The position numbers and the translations under genes are program-made. Source: Candidatus Magasanikbacteria bacterium CG_4_10_14_0_2_um_filter_33_14 (lineage in GTDB: Bacteria > Patescibacteriota > Patescibacteriia > Magasanikbacterales > UBA922). Taken from it: DNA of 53,435 bases. Below, one piece after another: positions 7,854 through 15,796 of this stretch. Under the pieces are notes generated by a model that worked only from the letters and a program-made list of their open reading frames with translations, was not told the origin of the DNA and did not search any database. The stretch covers positions 317 through 53,751 of the forward strand of contig PFPL01000043.1 of NCBI GenBank assembly GCA_002793035.1, read 5' to 3'. Each line of letters starts with the position of its first letter. Within the stretch, counting starts at the first letter, position 1.

Positions 7854-10361
7854 ATGGCAAAAGGTAAAAAGAAAAAATCATCGCGTTTAGATCCTACACT
7901 TTCTCGTGGGATTATTGCGGTATTGCTAATTATATTAGCTATAATAATAACATTGAGCTTATTTGAAAAAGCTGGTTTTGTTGGTGTCATGATCAATATT
8001 ATTTTAAGTTTTCTTTTTGGAAGTATTACTAAATTTTCTGTACCTATAATAATTTTGATAATATCCTGGTTTCTTATAAACGACGGAAAGTATGATTACA
8101 AACCAACCCATATTATAGGTTCTTTGCTTTTTTTAATTTCATTTTCAAGTATTAGTCATCTAAAATTTGATACTAGTGAAATGTTTTATCAAGCTTTAAA
8201 TGGTCATGGTGGAGGTGTTTTTGGTATGATGGCTTGGCCTATGAAAGAATACTTAAAAAGTATTGCTAGTTATGTAATATTTTTTGGTGTAGGTCTGATT
8301 TCTGTTTTTCTTATTTTCAATACTACTCTTACAGCTTTTGTTCTTATCCATCAAAAAATATTCGAAGGTTTGGGTTGGCTAGGTAGAAGTATTCTTTTTG
8401 TTATCAAAAAACTTTTTGTACCAAGTGGCCACAAATCTGAAGTCAAAATTAGAGGTGAGTACGAGACTGAAGATGATGAATATGAGGATGATGACGAAGA
8501 TTATGAAGACGAGGATGAAGAGGAAGAAACCCAAAAACATGGCCGTCGTTTTCTTAGTAAACGTATCCAAAAACAGGAAGAAGATATTGAAGAGGATGAT
8601 GACGAAGATGAAGATGATACAAAAGAAATTCCAAAATTCAAAGAAAAAGAAGAAAAGAAAAATGATGTCTGGTCCAAGAGGGTTATTATCAAAAATTTAC
8701 CACCATTATCACTTCTTACTACCAAAAAAGGTAAGCCAACTAGTGGTGATATAAAATCTAATGCAGAGATAATTCACAGTACTCTCAATGAATTCAATGT
8801 GGGTGTGACAATGGGAGAAGTTCGTGTTGGCCCAACCGTGACACAATATTCTCTAAAACCTGATAAAGGTGTAAAATTGAGTAAAATTACTAGTTTGTCC
8901 AATGATTTGGCTTTGACTTTGGCTGCTCATCCTATTCGTATTGAAGCACCAATACCAGGTCAATCTTTAGTTGGTATCGAAGTCCCAAATGAAAAATCAG
9001 CTATTGTTTCTTTTCGTGAATTGTTGGAAGCAAAAGAATTTGAAAAAAGACCACACAATATGATGGTAGCTCTTGGTAAAGATGTTGGTGGCAAAACTTG
9101 GTTTGCAGATTTACCAAAAATGCCTCATCTTTTGATTGCTGGTGCTACTGGTAGTGGTAAGACTGTTTGTATGAATACCATTATAATGAGTCTACTCTAC
9201 CAAAATACTGCGGAAACTCTTCGTATGATTATGGTCGACCCAAAAAGAGTAGAACTCACTTTATACAATGGTATCCCTCATTTGCTTACTCCTGTTATTA
9301 CCAATACCCAACAAACAGTCAATGCTCTCAAGTGGTGTATTGGTGAGATGGATAGACGTTTTGAAGTCTTGTCCAAAGTTGGTAGTAGAGATATCACTTC
9401 CTACAATGAAGCTTTCAAAGCTAACAAAATGCCACAGATTGTTTTCATTATCGATGAGTTGGCCGATCTTATGGCGACAGCTGCCGGTGAAGTAGAGGCA
9501 GGTATTATTCGTCTTGCTCAGATGGCTCGTGCGGTGGGTATTCATTTAATTGTAGCTACCCAAAGACCTAGTGTTGATGTTATTACTGGTCTTATGAAAG
9601 CAAATATTCCTGGACGTATCGCTTTTTCAGTGGCTTCTCTTGTAGATTCACGTACTATTTTGGATTCTTCTGGTGCGGAAAAACTTATTGGTCGTGGTGA
9701 TATGCTTTTTCAAACTGCTGAATTTGGTAAACCAATTCGTATTCAAGGTGCCTATATTTCTGAGAGTGAACTAAAAAATGTTGTAAAATATTTAAAAGGT
9801 GATGAAGAACCAGAATATGATATTTCTATTATAGAAAGTAAAAAAGGTGGAAGTAATGGTACTATGAATATGTTTGGTGGGACAGCTGACGATCAAGACC
9901 CTCTATTTGAAGAATGTAAAGAAATAATTATAAAATATGAAAAAGCCAGTGCGTCATTTCTCCAACGTCGTTTGAAGATTGGTTATGCGAGAGCCGCTAG
10001 AATCCTAGACGAGCTAGAAGAGGCTGGTATTGTAGGACCTTCTCAAGGTGCCAAAGCTCGTGAAATACTTGTTACAGCCGAAACTGTGGGGCGTACAAGA
10101 GTTGCAGGAGGTGAACACAATGTCTTTACTGATCCAGAAGATGAAGATGTTGAAGAAAAGGACGAAGTCGAAGAAGAAGAAAATACTGAGGAAGATTATG
10201 AAGAGGATGAAACAGAAGAAGAAACTGAAGATCAATATGCCGATGTTGATATAGATGAGGAAGAAGAGGATGAAACTGATGACGAGGAAGAGGACGATAG
10301 TACCGAAGAAGAAATAGATGATGATCATACTCATAATGGTAGGTCAAGGTTTGAGTACTAA
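7854..10361 (+). CDS. ftsK: DNA translocase FtsK/SpoIIIE
   Basis: 835 residues. The N-terminus has four hydrophobic segments (within about 18-165), anchoring it at the division site. A very acidic linker (about 203-230 and 243-255) follows. The motor domain has Walker A GATGSGKT (about 430-437) and Walker B FIIDELADLM (about 531-540). A winged-helix gamma domain (about 682-745, ASASFLQRRLKIGYARAARIL) reads polar DNA sequences. FtsK pumps chromosome ends through the closing septum. Unusually, the gamma domain is followed by a tail of about 75 mostly Asp/Glu residues, which most family members lack. It is a single gene between its own -10 element and a terminator. Confidence 0.95.
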   Translation: MAKGKKKKSSRLDPTLSRGIIAVLLIILAIIITLSLFEKAGFVGVMINIILSFLFGSITKFSVPIIILIISWFLINDGKYDYKPTHIIGSLLFLISFSSISHLKFDTSEMFYQALNGHGGGVFGMMAWPMKEYLKSIASYVIFFGVGLISVFLIFNTTLTAFVLIHQKIFEGLGWLGRSILFVIKKLFVPSGHKSEVKIRGEYETEDDEYEDDDEDYEDEDEEEETQKHGRRFLSKRIQKQEEDIEEDDDEDEDDTKEIPKFKEKEEKKNDVWSKRVIIKNLPPLSLLTTKKGKPTSGDIKSNAEIIHSTLNEFNVGVTMGEVRVGPTVTQYSLKPDKGVKLSKITSLSNDLALTLAAHPIRIEAPIPGQSLVGIEVPNEKSAIVSFRELLEAKEFEKRPHNMMVALGKDVGGKTWFADLPKMPHLLIAGATGSGKTVCMNTIIMSLLYQNTAETLRMIMVDPKRVELTLYNGIPHLLTPVITNTQQTVNALKWCIGEMDRRFEVLSKVGSRDITSYNEAFKANKMPQIVFIIDELADLMATAAGEVEAGIIRLAQMARAVGIHLIVATQRPSVDVITGLMKANIPGRIAFSVASLVDSRTILDSSGAEKLIGRGDMLFQTAEFGKPIRIQGAYISESELKNVVKYLKGDEEPEYDISIIESKKGGSNGTMNMFGGTADDQDPLFEECKEIIIKYEKASASFLQRRLKIGYARAARILDELEEAGIVGPSQGAKAREILVTAETVGRTRVAGGEHNVFTDPEDEDVEEKDEVEEEENTEEDYEEDETEEETEDQYADVDIDEEEEDETDDEEEDDSTEEEIDDDHTHNGRSRFEY

Positions 10362-10394
10362 GAGTAATTTTAGATAAAGTTACTCTTATTTTTT
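10359..10394 (+). terminator. ftsK terminator
   Basis: TAAGAGTAA pairs with TTACTCTTA (9 bp) across a 12-base loop, followed by a T-rich run. Confidence 0.8.
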
Positions 10395-10404
10395 CAATTT
10401 TATT

Positions 10405-10433
10405 TTGTTTAAAAATGTTTATAAAGTTATACT
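10405..10433 (+). promoter_or_regulatory. Promoter of the giant-protein operon
   Basis: TTGTTT (10405-10410), a 17-base spacer and TATACT (10428-10433). The short gene starting at 10463 is the first gene of the unit. Confidence 0.55.
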
Positions 10434-10462
10434 TTAAGATATTTTTTTATTAATTTTTGTTT

Positions 10463-10639
10463 ATGAATAAAATAGAAATAAAAAATGAAATTTTGGAAGT
10501 AATGAGAAGTTATGGGAAATTTCAAAAAACAAAAGAAAAACTTATAAAAAGAATAAATAATTTGTGTATAAATATAGAAAATGAAAAAGTAAGAATGAAA
10601 ATTGAAAAAATAAGAAAAGATTTAATGGAGAATATATGA
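10463..10639 (+). CDS. Small charged helical protein
   Basis: 58 residues from the ATG at 10463; a TTG six bases earlier is less likely. It is rich in Lys, Glu and Ile (IEIKNEILEVMRSYGKFQ, then KTKEKLIKRINNL) and looks like one or two long helices, possibly a coiled coil. No family is recognised. Its TGA overlaps the ATG of the giant protein gene (ATGA), so the two are translationally coupled and probably functionally linked. Confidence 0.6.
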   Translation: MNKIEIKNEILEVMRSYGKFQKTKEKLIKRINNLCINIENEKVRMKIEKIRKDLMENI

Positions 10640-12684
10640 AAAATAAAGAATCTTTAAAAAAATTGGAGGTTGTTGATAGTAAGCAAGAAAGACAAGAAAC
10701 AAGTTTATTGTTAAAGGCATTAGATTCTTTTGGAGTTTCTTCGAAAAGGTGGGAGAGAGAATTGGATTTTTTAGAAAGCGACGATACAGATACTGATCTT
10801 GATGGGGATCTTGATCTAGAGGGTCTTATAGATGATGTGGGAAAACGAGTAGAAGAAAAAAAGAAAGACGAAATAAAAAAGCTCAAAAAAACGATTTTGC
10901 CTATAGAAGTAGACGGAAATTTATCAAATATTTCAGAGTTGAGTAAAGAAAGGGCAGATATTATTGAAGATATACAAAAGGTAGAAGAAGGTTTTGACAT
11001 CGAAAATCCAGAGTTTTCAATTGAAGTTCAACAATCTATTGAAGTGTTAAATCATCTTTGTAGTGAAAATATTCATGATAGACAAAAATTATATGATGCT
11101 ATTTATCATAGTAATCAAGATTTGGTCCCTCTGTTAAAGTATATGGAAAAGAATCCTAAAGAATTAATAACTAAAGTTTTACCAAAAATAAAAAATTTAG
11201 AATCAAGATTAATATTAATTAATGAATATAGTGTGATACTAACACTCGCTGGGGTTGATGTTATAGCTTTGAACGAAGATGTAATGACGCAAGCTAAATA
11301 TAGTAATGATGATATAAAAGACAATCTTCTTTATGAGAAAAGAGAAAAGGATTTATTAAATAGTAAAAATGAAAAGAAAAAAAATGCTTTTATTGTTGAA
11401 GATTGTTTGGACAGAATCATGGGGAAGATTGACACAAACATTGAATGGGCTCTGTCAATATACTCAGCATCACTTGATGAAAGCGTAATAGGTGATGGAA
11501 AGATTAGACTAGAAATCAAAAAAGGTTTTGAAAATAAAATACGTGAGATTATAAATGGCTTAAAAGATGTTCAGCCGTTTGAAGTTTTGAAATTATATAG
11601 TTTATTACAAAAAAATGAAATAAATACAGATAGCATTATCGGTGTTCGAGATTTGGGTTATGTAACTGAGGATGCTTTTAGTAAAACAACAGTTAATTCA
11701 GAAAATTATCAAGAAATTTTTCTTAAGTTCAATGAATATTCCGTATTTTTAGAAAAATATCGTTCTAGAATGATATTGGAAAATATTTTAATTGAATTGT
11801 CAGGTGATAATTTGTTATTAGCATTGAGTTTACATGATAGAGAATACAAAAAGACGTTAGGAAGGGACTTCTTTAGAGAAATTATACAGAAAAGATTTAA
11901 CGATGAATTGGCAAAATCACCGCTTGACGCTTTGAAATTTTGTGAAGAATTGCCAGACAGCACGGATTCATTGGAATATCATTACTCAATGATATTAGGA
12001 TTAAAAGATAAAAAATCAATTTTATCATTATTAAAAAGTAATAAACTTAAAGATAGAATAGAGAAAAATATTATACGTCGTTATGATTTAGAACATAGTA
12101 TTTTAAGTTTATTTGTAGAAGGTCTAGAAAGTGGAGTTAAAAGTGTGGTGGACTTTTATCGTGAATTACCAGATGATTTTAATAAGGTTGTAATTTCCCA
12201 AAAGATAGTTTCTCATTTTTGGCTTAGTTTGGATAGCAATCTACCTGAAAAAGAAAAAGGAATAAAAACAAAAGAATATTTTGCAGACAAATTAGATATT
12301 TTGGCAGAAATGATGTGGTCTAAAGATTCTGATAATAATATGGTGTGGCAAATCAGCAATGCTTTTACGAATGGTGGAGGTGTGGTTCAGTTAGATATGA
12401 TAAAAGATATAGTTAAAAGAGACAATAGGCTTACAACACTTGCAAAGTTGAATTTAGGTTCATTGAAAATGATGTATGATCGTATTGTGGCAGAGGATTT
12501 ATTGTCAGATGATGAGTTCAAAAAAATATACAATGCCTGTTTGAAACACAGACCTCAGGATATTCTTTTTTTTAGAGAAATATTTAAAGATAAAGTTGAT
12601 ATATCTGATGATGATTATGCAGCGTCTTTGGCTGAATTATACAAAAATCAAGATGAAAAAATTTTTTTTGGAAATTCTCATTGA
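10636..12684 (+). CDS. Giant helical-repeat protein, N-terminal portion (frameshifted gene)
   Basis: 682 residues up to a TGA at 12682. It starts with a disordered acidic/basic region and continues as alpha-helical repeats with no named family. In the next frame the reading continues uninterrupted to 15733. Removing one T from the T8 run at 12662-12669 joins both parts into one 1,698-residue protein. The repeat unit supports joining: FFREIF..VDISDDDYAASLAELY ends this part, and FFLEIL..GIINENNEEEFFVEIL begins the next in the other frame. It is either a real frameshift mutation, slippage-dependent expression or a sequencing error. A GGAG lies before its ATG inside the upstream small gene. Confidence 0.7.
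   Translation: MKNKESLKKLEVVDSKQERQETSLLLKALDSFGVSSKRWERELDFLESDDTDTDLDGDLDLEGLIDDVGKRVEEKKKDEIKKLKKTILPIEVDGNLSNISELSKERADIIEDIQKVEEGFDIENPEFSIEVQQSIEVLNHLCSENIHDRQKLYDAIYHSNQDLVPLLKYMEKNPKELITKVLPKIKNLESRLILINEYSVILTLAGVDVIALNEDVMTQAKYSNDDIKDNLLYEKREKDLLNSKNEKKKNAFIVEDCLDRIMGKIDTNIEWALSIYSASLDESVIGDGKIRLEIKKGFENKIREIINGLKDVQPFEVLKLYSLLQKNEINTDSIIGVRDLGYVTEDAFSKTTVNSENYQEIFLKFNEYSVFLEKYRSRMILENILIELSGDNLLLALSLHDREYKKTLGRDFFREIIQKRFNDELAKSPLDALKFCEELPDSTDSLEYHYSMILGLKDKKSILSLLKSNKLKDRIEKNIIRRYDLEHSILSLFVEGLESGVKSVVDFYRELPDDFNKVVISQKIVSHFWLSLDSNLPEKEKGIKTKEYFADKLDILAEMMWSKDSDNNMVWQISNAFTNGGGVVQLDMIKDIVKRDNRLTTLAKLNLGSLKMMYDRIVAEDLLSDDEFKKIYNACLKHRPQDILFFREIFKDKVDISDDDYAASLAELYKNQDEKIFFGNSH
12655..12669 (+). 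other. A6T8 slip-prone site at the frame change
   Basis: Six A residues followed by eight T residues lie where the two long frames meet. Loss of one T restores a single reading frame. Such runs are known substrates for transcriptional slippage and are also frequent sites of read or assembly error. Confidence 0.7.
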
Positions 12685-12685
12685 A

Positions 12686-15600
12686 ATGTATGATAATGGT
12701 ATAATAAATGAAAATAATGAGGAAGAATTTTTTGTCGAAATTTTAAAAAATAATAGTGCTGATGACGTAGAGAGACTAAAATTTTTTGCAAAAGAAGTCT
12801 CTGTTTTTAGTAGTCAATATAAACATATTTTTAATATGTTTAATAGAGATTTGAGTATAATGTATCAGCAAGATCCTGCTAGTCTAAAAGAAGTATTTTC
12901 TTTTTTCAAAAAAATTAGTAATTCATTAAATCAATTGCAGACGAATGACGTAAAAACTTTGTTAATGGATGTCAAGGGAAATATGGGTATGTTTGACTTG
13001 GTTGGTAATATATTAGCTAATTTGGATTTTAAAATAGATACTTCTGCTCTGTTAGATACTGTTTCTAAAAATCCAGATTCAGGAGAAAAACTTTTGGACT
13101 TCTTTTCAAATCATAGAGAAGATTTTGATAAAAATTATAACAAAGAGATCTCTAATCTTATAATCAAAAATGGTGATAAAATTGCCCTAATGGATGCAGA
13201 AAAACAGAATGAGTTTGTAGATTCTTTGAATGAAGTCCAGCGTATATACAACAACTCAAAGCATGTACATCTTGCACCAGCCCTTATGTCTAAGTTATTT
13301 GAAAACGTAGGAGATATAGAAAATCTAGTATCTGTGGCTAACGAACTTTCTAATAGTAAGTTACCTTTCATTGGCAAAGGTATTTCCAAATTTGTTTTTG
13401 AGGGAGAAAGAAATATTACGGAAATAGTTGAAGCTGTTAATGAAGTTGTTGATATTATTGAGGATAACAATTTGTCAATTGTTACTGCTCATGAAATATA
13501 CAAAACTGTAGAAAATATGTTAGTTCTTAATAGGAAAGAGAAGGAACAATATATAGAAATTTTGGGTTTGATAGATTCCAGTCCTTCTCAAGAAATTAAA
13601 CATATTTCTTTTGAGTTAGTTGCTGAAGTAATAAAAGCAGACAACCCTCTCAAGGCTTATCGCACTATTGAAAGTATTTTTGTAAAGAATAATCTACCTT
13701 TAGTGGGAAAGCTTTATCGAGTGTTTGAAACATTGTATCCTCAAAAGAGACTAGATGATAACTTGAAGTTGGAAGTTACTAGTCCCTATTTGCGTAGTAT
13801 AGAAGGTCCGAAGAGATTTCGTACTATATTTAGAGATTTATTAAAGGTTCATATTGATTCTGATAATAGATCTTTGCGTTTATTTTTGGAATCACTTCAA
13901 GAAGGTGAAACTATGTTAGCTCAAGTAGAGGGAGATGGAAAACATGAGCCAACAAAAAGAGAACTAAAGAAATTAGAACATTTTATAACAAAATTAAATA
14001 CATTATTTTTGAGTTCGCAGCTACATTCTATAGAATCTGGAGTGGAATTAAATAGTGATTTGACTATTGATCAAATAAAAGATTCTTACAAAAATTTGAA
14101 ATCTAGTTTGGATCAAATAAGCGTATCTCTTGGGATGGAGAGTGGAAACACTGTCAGTGAAAACATGATAACTCTGTTTTGTGGACAACTCGGTTACAAA
14201 AGTATTGAAGATGTATTAACAAGAATGAAGACATCAAAAGCTATAGCTCATCAAAGATCTATGGATATGGTGAGCGCTGCACCAGATGGTTATTTGAAAA
14301 TTAACAGAGGAGATTTATTGAAGGGTACTGATGGTTCTAGTATGGGGGTTATTCTAGAATCAGGTCCAATTGCTAGAGAGTGTATTGGAGCTGGTGCTAC
14401 GTCTGATTTCACACCCCATGATATAGATTTTCAATTGATGGACTCTAGTATTGAAGGAATTCAGGATTTTGAGACTATCGTAAGAACATCTATTTCCACT
14501 GGATATGGTGATGTACTTATGGTAGTAAAAGATAGAGGTCAATATAATATAACCAGAAATACTGATAGTGAAATGGTGAATGATTATGATCGCGGTAAGT
14601 ATGAATTATATTTATCACCAATACTTGGCAAAGAGCATTATGGAATTAGAACTGGTCTGTCTGCTACAGAAATAGATTTTCTTATTTTGGAGCAAGAGTT
14701 TGATCAAAGAAACCATGAAACATTGTTTTTGGACATTGTTGAGAATGGATATTATATCCCAGTCACAGATCAAACAGGTAAAATAATTTTTACACCAGAG
14801 ATGTATGAGGAGTATCGTCGTTTTTATAGAGGTGTCGAATTGTATAGTGGTGATGATATGGAAATCGTAGAGATGTCACAAGATATGGCGCATAGTGCAG
14901 AAATAGAAAAATTATCAGAAGAAATGAAAAATGAAAGAGGTGATATTTTGGAGATGTTTGAAGGGATAAGAGGGATAATTTCTGAAGTGCTAGTAGAAAG
15001 TGAAATACCATTAAAAGATGACTTGGACATGAGTATTGTTGGAGCTGAATTATCTAGCTCTGGGTCTACAGGCAGAGGTACAAACAAACTAGGTGATTTT
15101 GATTTTGATTTAATACTCAGACTAGATAGTTCAGATGCTTCGAAAGTTAAAGAAGTGATTGGTTTGCTTTGTAATAGATTTGGTGTCAACAAAAGTAGTG
15201 ATGAAGTTGTAACTTTGGCAGGAACAGACACTACAGACTTGGGTCAATTGCGTATACTCAAGGCTAATATTGGTGGAAAAGAAATTGGAATAGATATTGC
15301 TTTTGTGGGAAAGTCTGGAGATGTCTTGTATGCATCCCATGACGCTGTAAGAGATAGATTGTCTTGGATAAAAGAAAATGTGGGAGAAAAAGCTCATGAT
15401 GACGTAAAAGCTAATATTGTACTTACTAAAAAAGTGTTGACTGAAGGTGGTGCATATAAGAAAGTTGAGCATGGTTCTATCGGTGGTATTGGTGTAGAAA
15501 ATTGGATATTGTCAAATGGTGGAAATATGTTGGAAGCTTTTAGGACTTTTAAAGAAGCGGCTTATGATGAAAATAATAATAGACTACCACTTAGCGAATT

Positions 15601-15733
15601 TCAAAAAAAGTACAGAATCCTTGATCCTGGTACAAATGTTAAATATAATAACCATAGTGATTTTGCTCAAACTCTCAAAGAAGGTGGCTATGAAAGAATT
15701 TTAGATGTGATTGATAAGTATATTCCAACCTAA
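12686..15733 (+). CDS. Giant protein, C-terminal portion with pol-beta nucleotidyltransferase domain
   Basis: The frame is open from before 12662. If translated separately, the ATG at 12686, one base after the upstream TGA, is the best start. Helical repeats occupy the first two thirds. A segment around 14265-14450 (GDLLKGTDGSSMGVIL, ATSDFTPHDIDFQL) looks like a second folded domain that I cannot name. The C-terminus (15040-15730) has the nucleotidyltransferase signature: SGSTGRGTNKLGDFDFDLIL provides GS and two Asp residues, and GKEIGIDIAFV provides the third. Then comes a helical region with HGSIGGIGVENWIL, like the class I (archaeal) CCA-adding/OAS family. It may transfer nucleotides to RNA, protein or a small molecule; the substrate is unknown. 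Confidence 0.65.
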   Translation: MYDNGIINENNEEEFFVEILKNNSADDVERLKFFAKEVSVFSSQYKHIFNMFNRDLSIMYQQDPASLKEVFSFFKKISNSLNQLQTNDVKTLLMDVKGNMGMFDLVGNILANLDFKIDTSALLDTVSKNPDSGEKLLDFFSNHREDFDKNYNKEISNLIIKNGDKIALMDAEKQNEFVDSLNEVQRIYNNSKHVHLAPALMSKLFENVGDIENLVSVANELSNSKLPFIGKGISKFVFEGERNITEIVEAVNEVVDIIEDNNLSIVTAHEIYKTVENMLVLNRKEKEQYIEILGLIDSSPSQEIKHISFELVAEVIKADNPLKAYRTIESIFVKNNLPLVGKLYRVFETLYPQKRLDDNLKLEVTSPYLRSIEGPKRFRTIFRDLLKVHIDSDNRSLRLFLESLQEGETMLAQVEGDGKHEPTKRELKKLEHFITKLNTLFLSSQLHSIESGVELNSDLTIDQIKDSYKNLKSSLDQISVSLGMESGNTVSENMITLFCGQLGYKSIEDVLTRMKTSKAIAHQRSMDMVSAAPDGYLKINRGDLLKGTDGSSMGVILESGPIARECIGAGATSDFTPHDIDFQLMDSSIEGIQDFETIVRTSISTGYGDVLMVVKDRGQYNITRNTDSEMVNDYDRGKYELYLSPILGKEHYGIRTGLSATEIDFLILEQEFDQRNHETLFLDIVENGYYIPVTDQTGKIIFTPEMYEEYRRFYRGVELYSGDDMEIVEMSQDMAHSAEIEKLSEEMKNERGDILEMFEGIRGIISEVLVESEIPLKDDLDMSIVGAELSSSGSTGRGTNKLGDFDFDLILRLDSSDASKVKEVIGLLCNRFGVNKSSDEVVTLAGTDTTDLGQLRILKANIGGKEIGIDIAFVGKSGDVLYASHDAVRDRLSWIKENVGEKAHDDVKANIVLTKKVLTEGGAYKKVEHGSIGGIGVENWILSNGGNMLEAFRTFKEAAYDENNNRLPLSEFQKKYRILDPGTNVKYNNHSDFAQTLKEGGYERILDVIDKYIPT

Positions 15734-15760
15734 CCTAGATAAATTATATTTTTATTATAA

Positions 15761-15788
15761 AAAACAGACTTTGTTATAAGTCTGTTTT
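15761..15788. terminator. Bidirectional terminator between convergent orphan genes
   Basis: AAAACAGACTT pairs with AAGTCTGTTTT (11 bp) over a 6-base loop, with T runs on both strands. It ends the giant gene and the convergent proline-rich gene. Confidence 0.85.
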
Positions 15789-15796
15789 TTGTTTTA

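Noticed and set aside
8379-8754. Long ORFs opposite or out of frame in the acidic part of ftsK
   Set aside because: They arise from repetitive GAA/GAT codons of ftsK read in other frames.
10014-10347. Minus-strand ORFs under the ftsK acidic tail
   Set aside because: Low-complexity shadows of the Asp/Glu codons, with no start signals.
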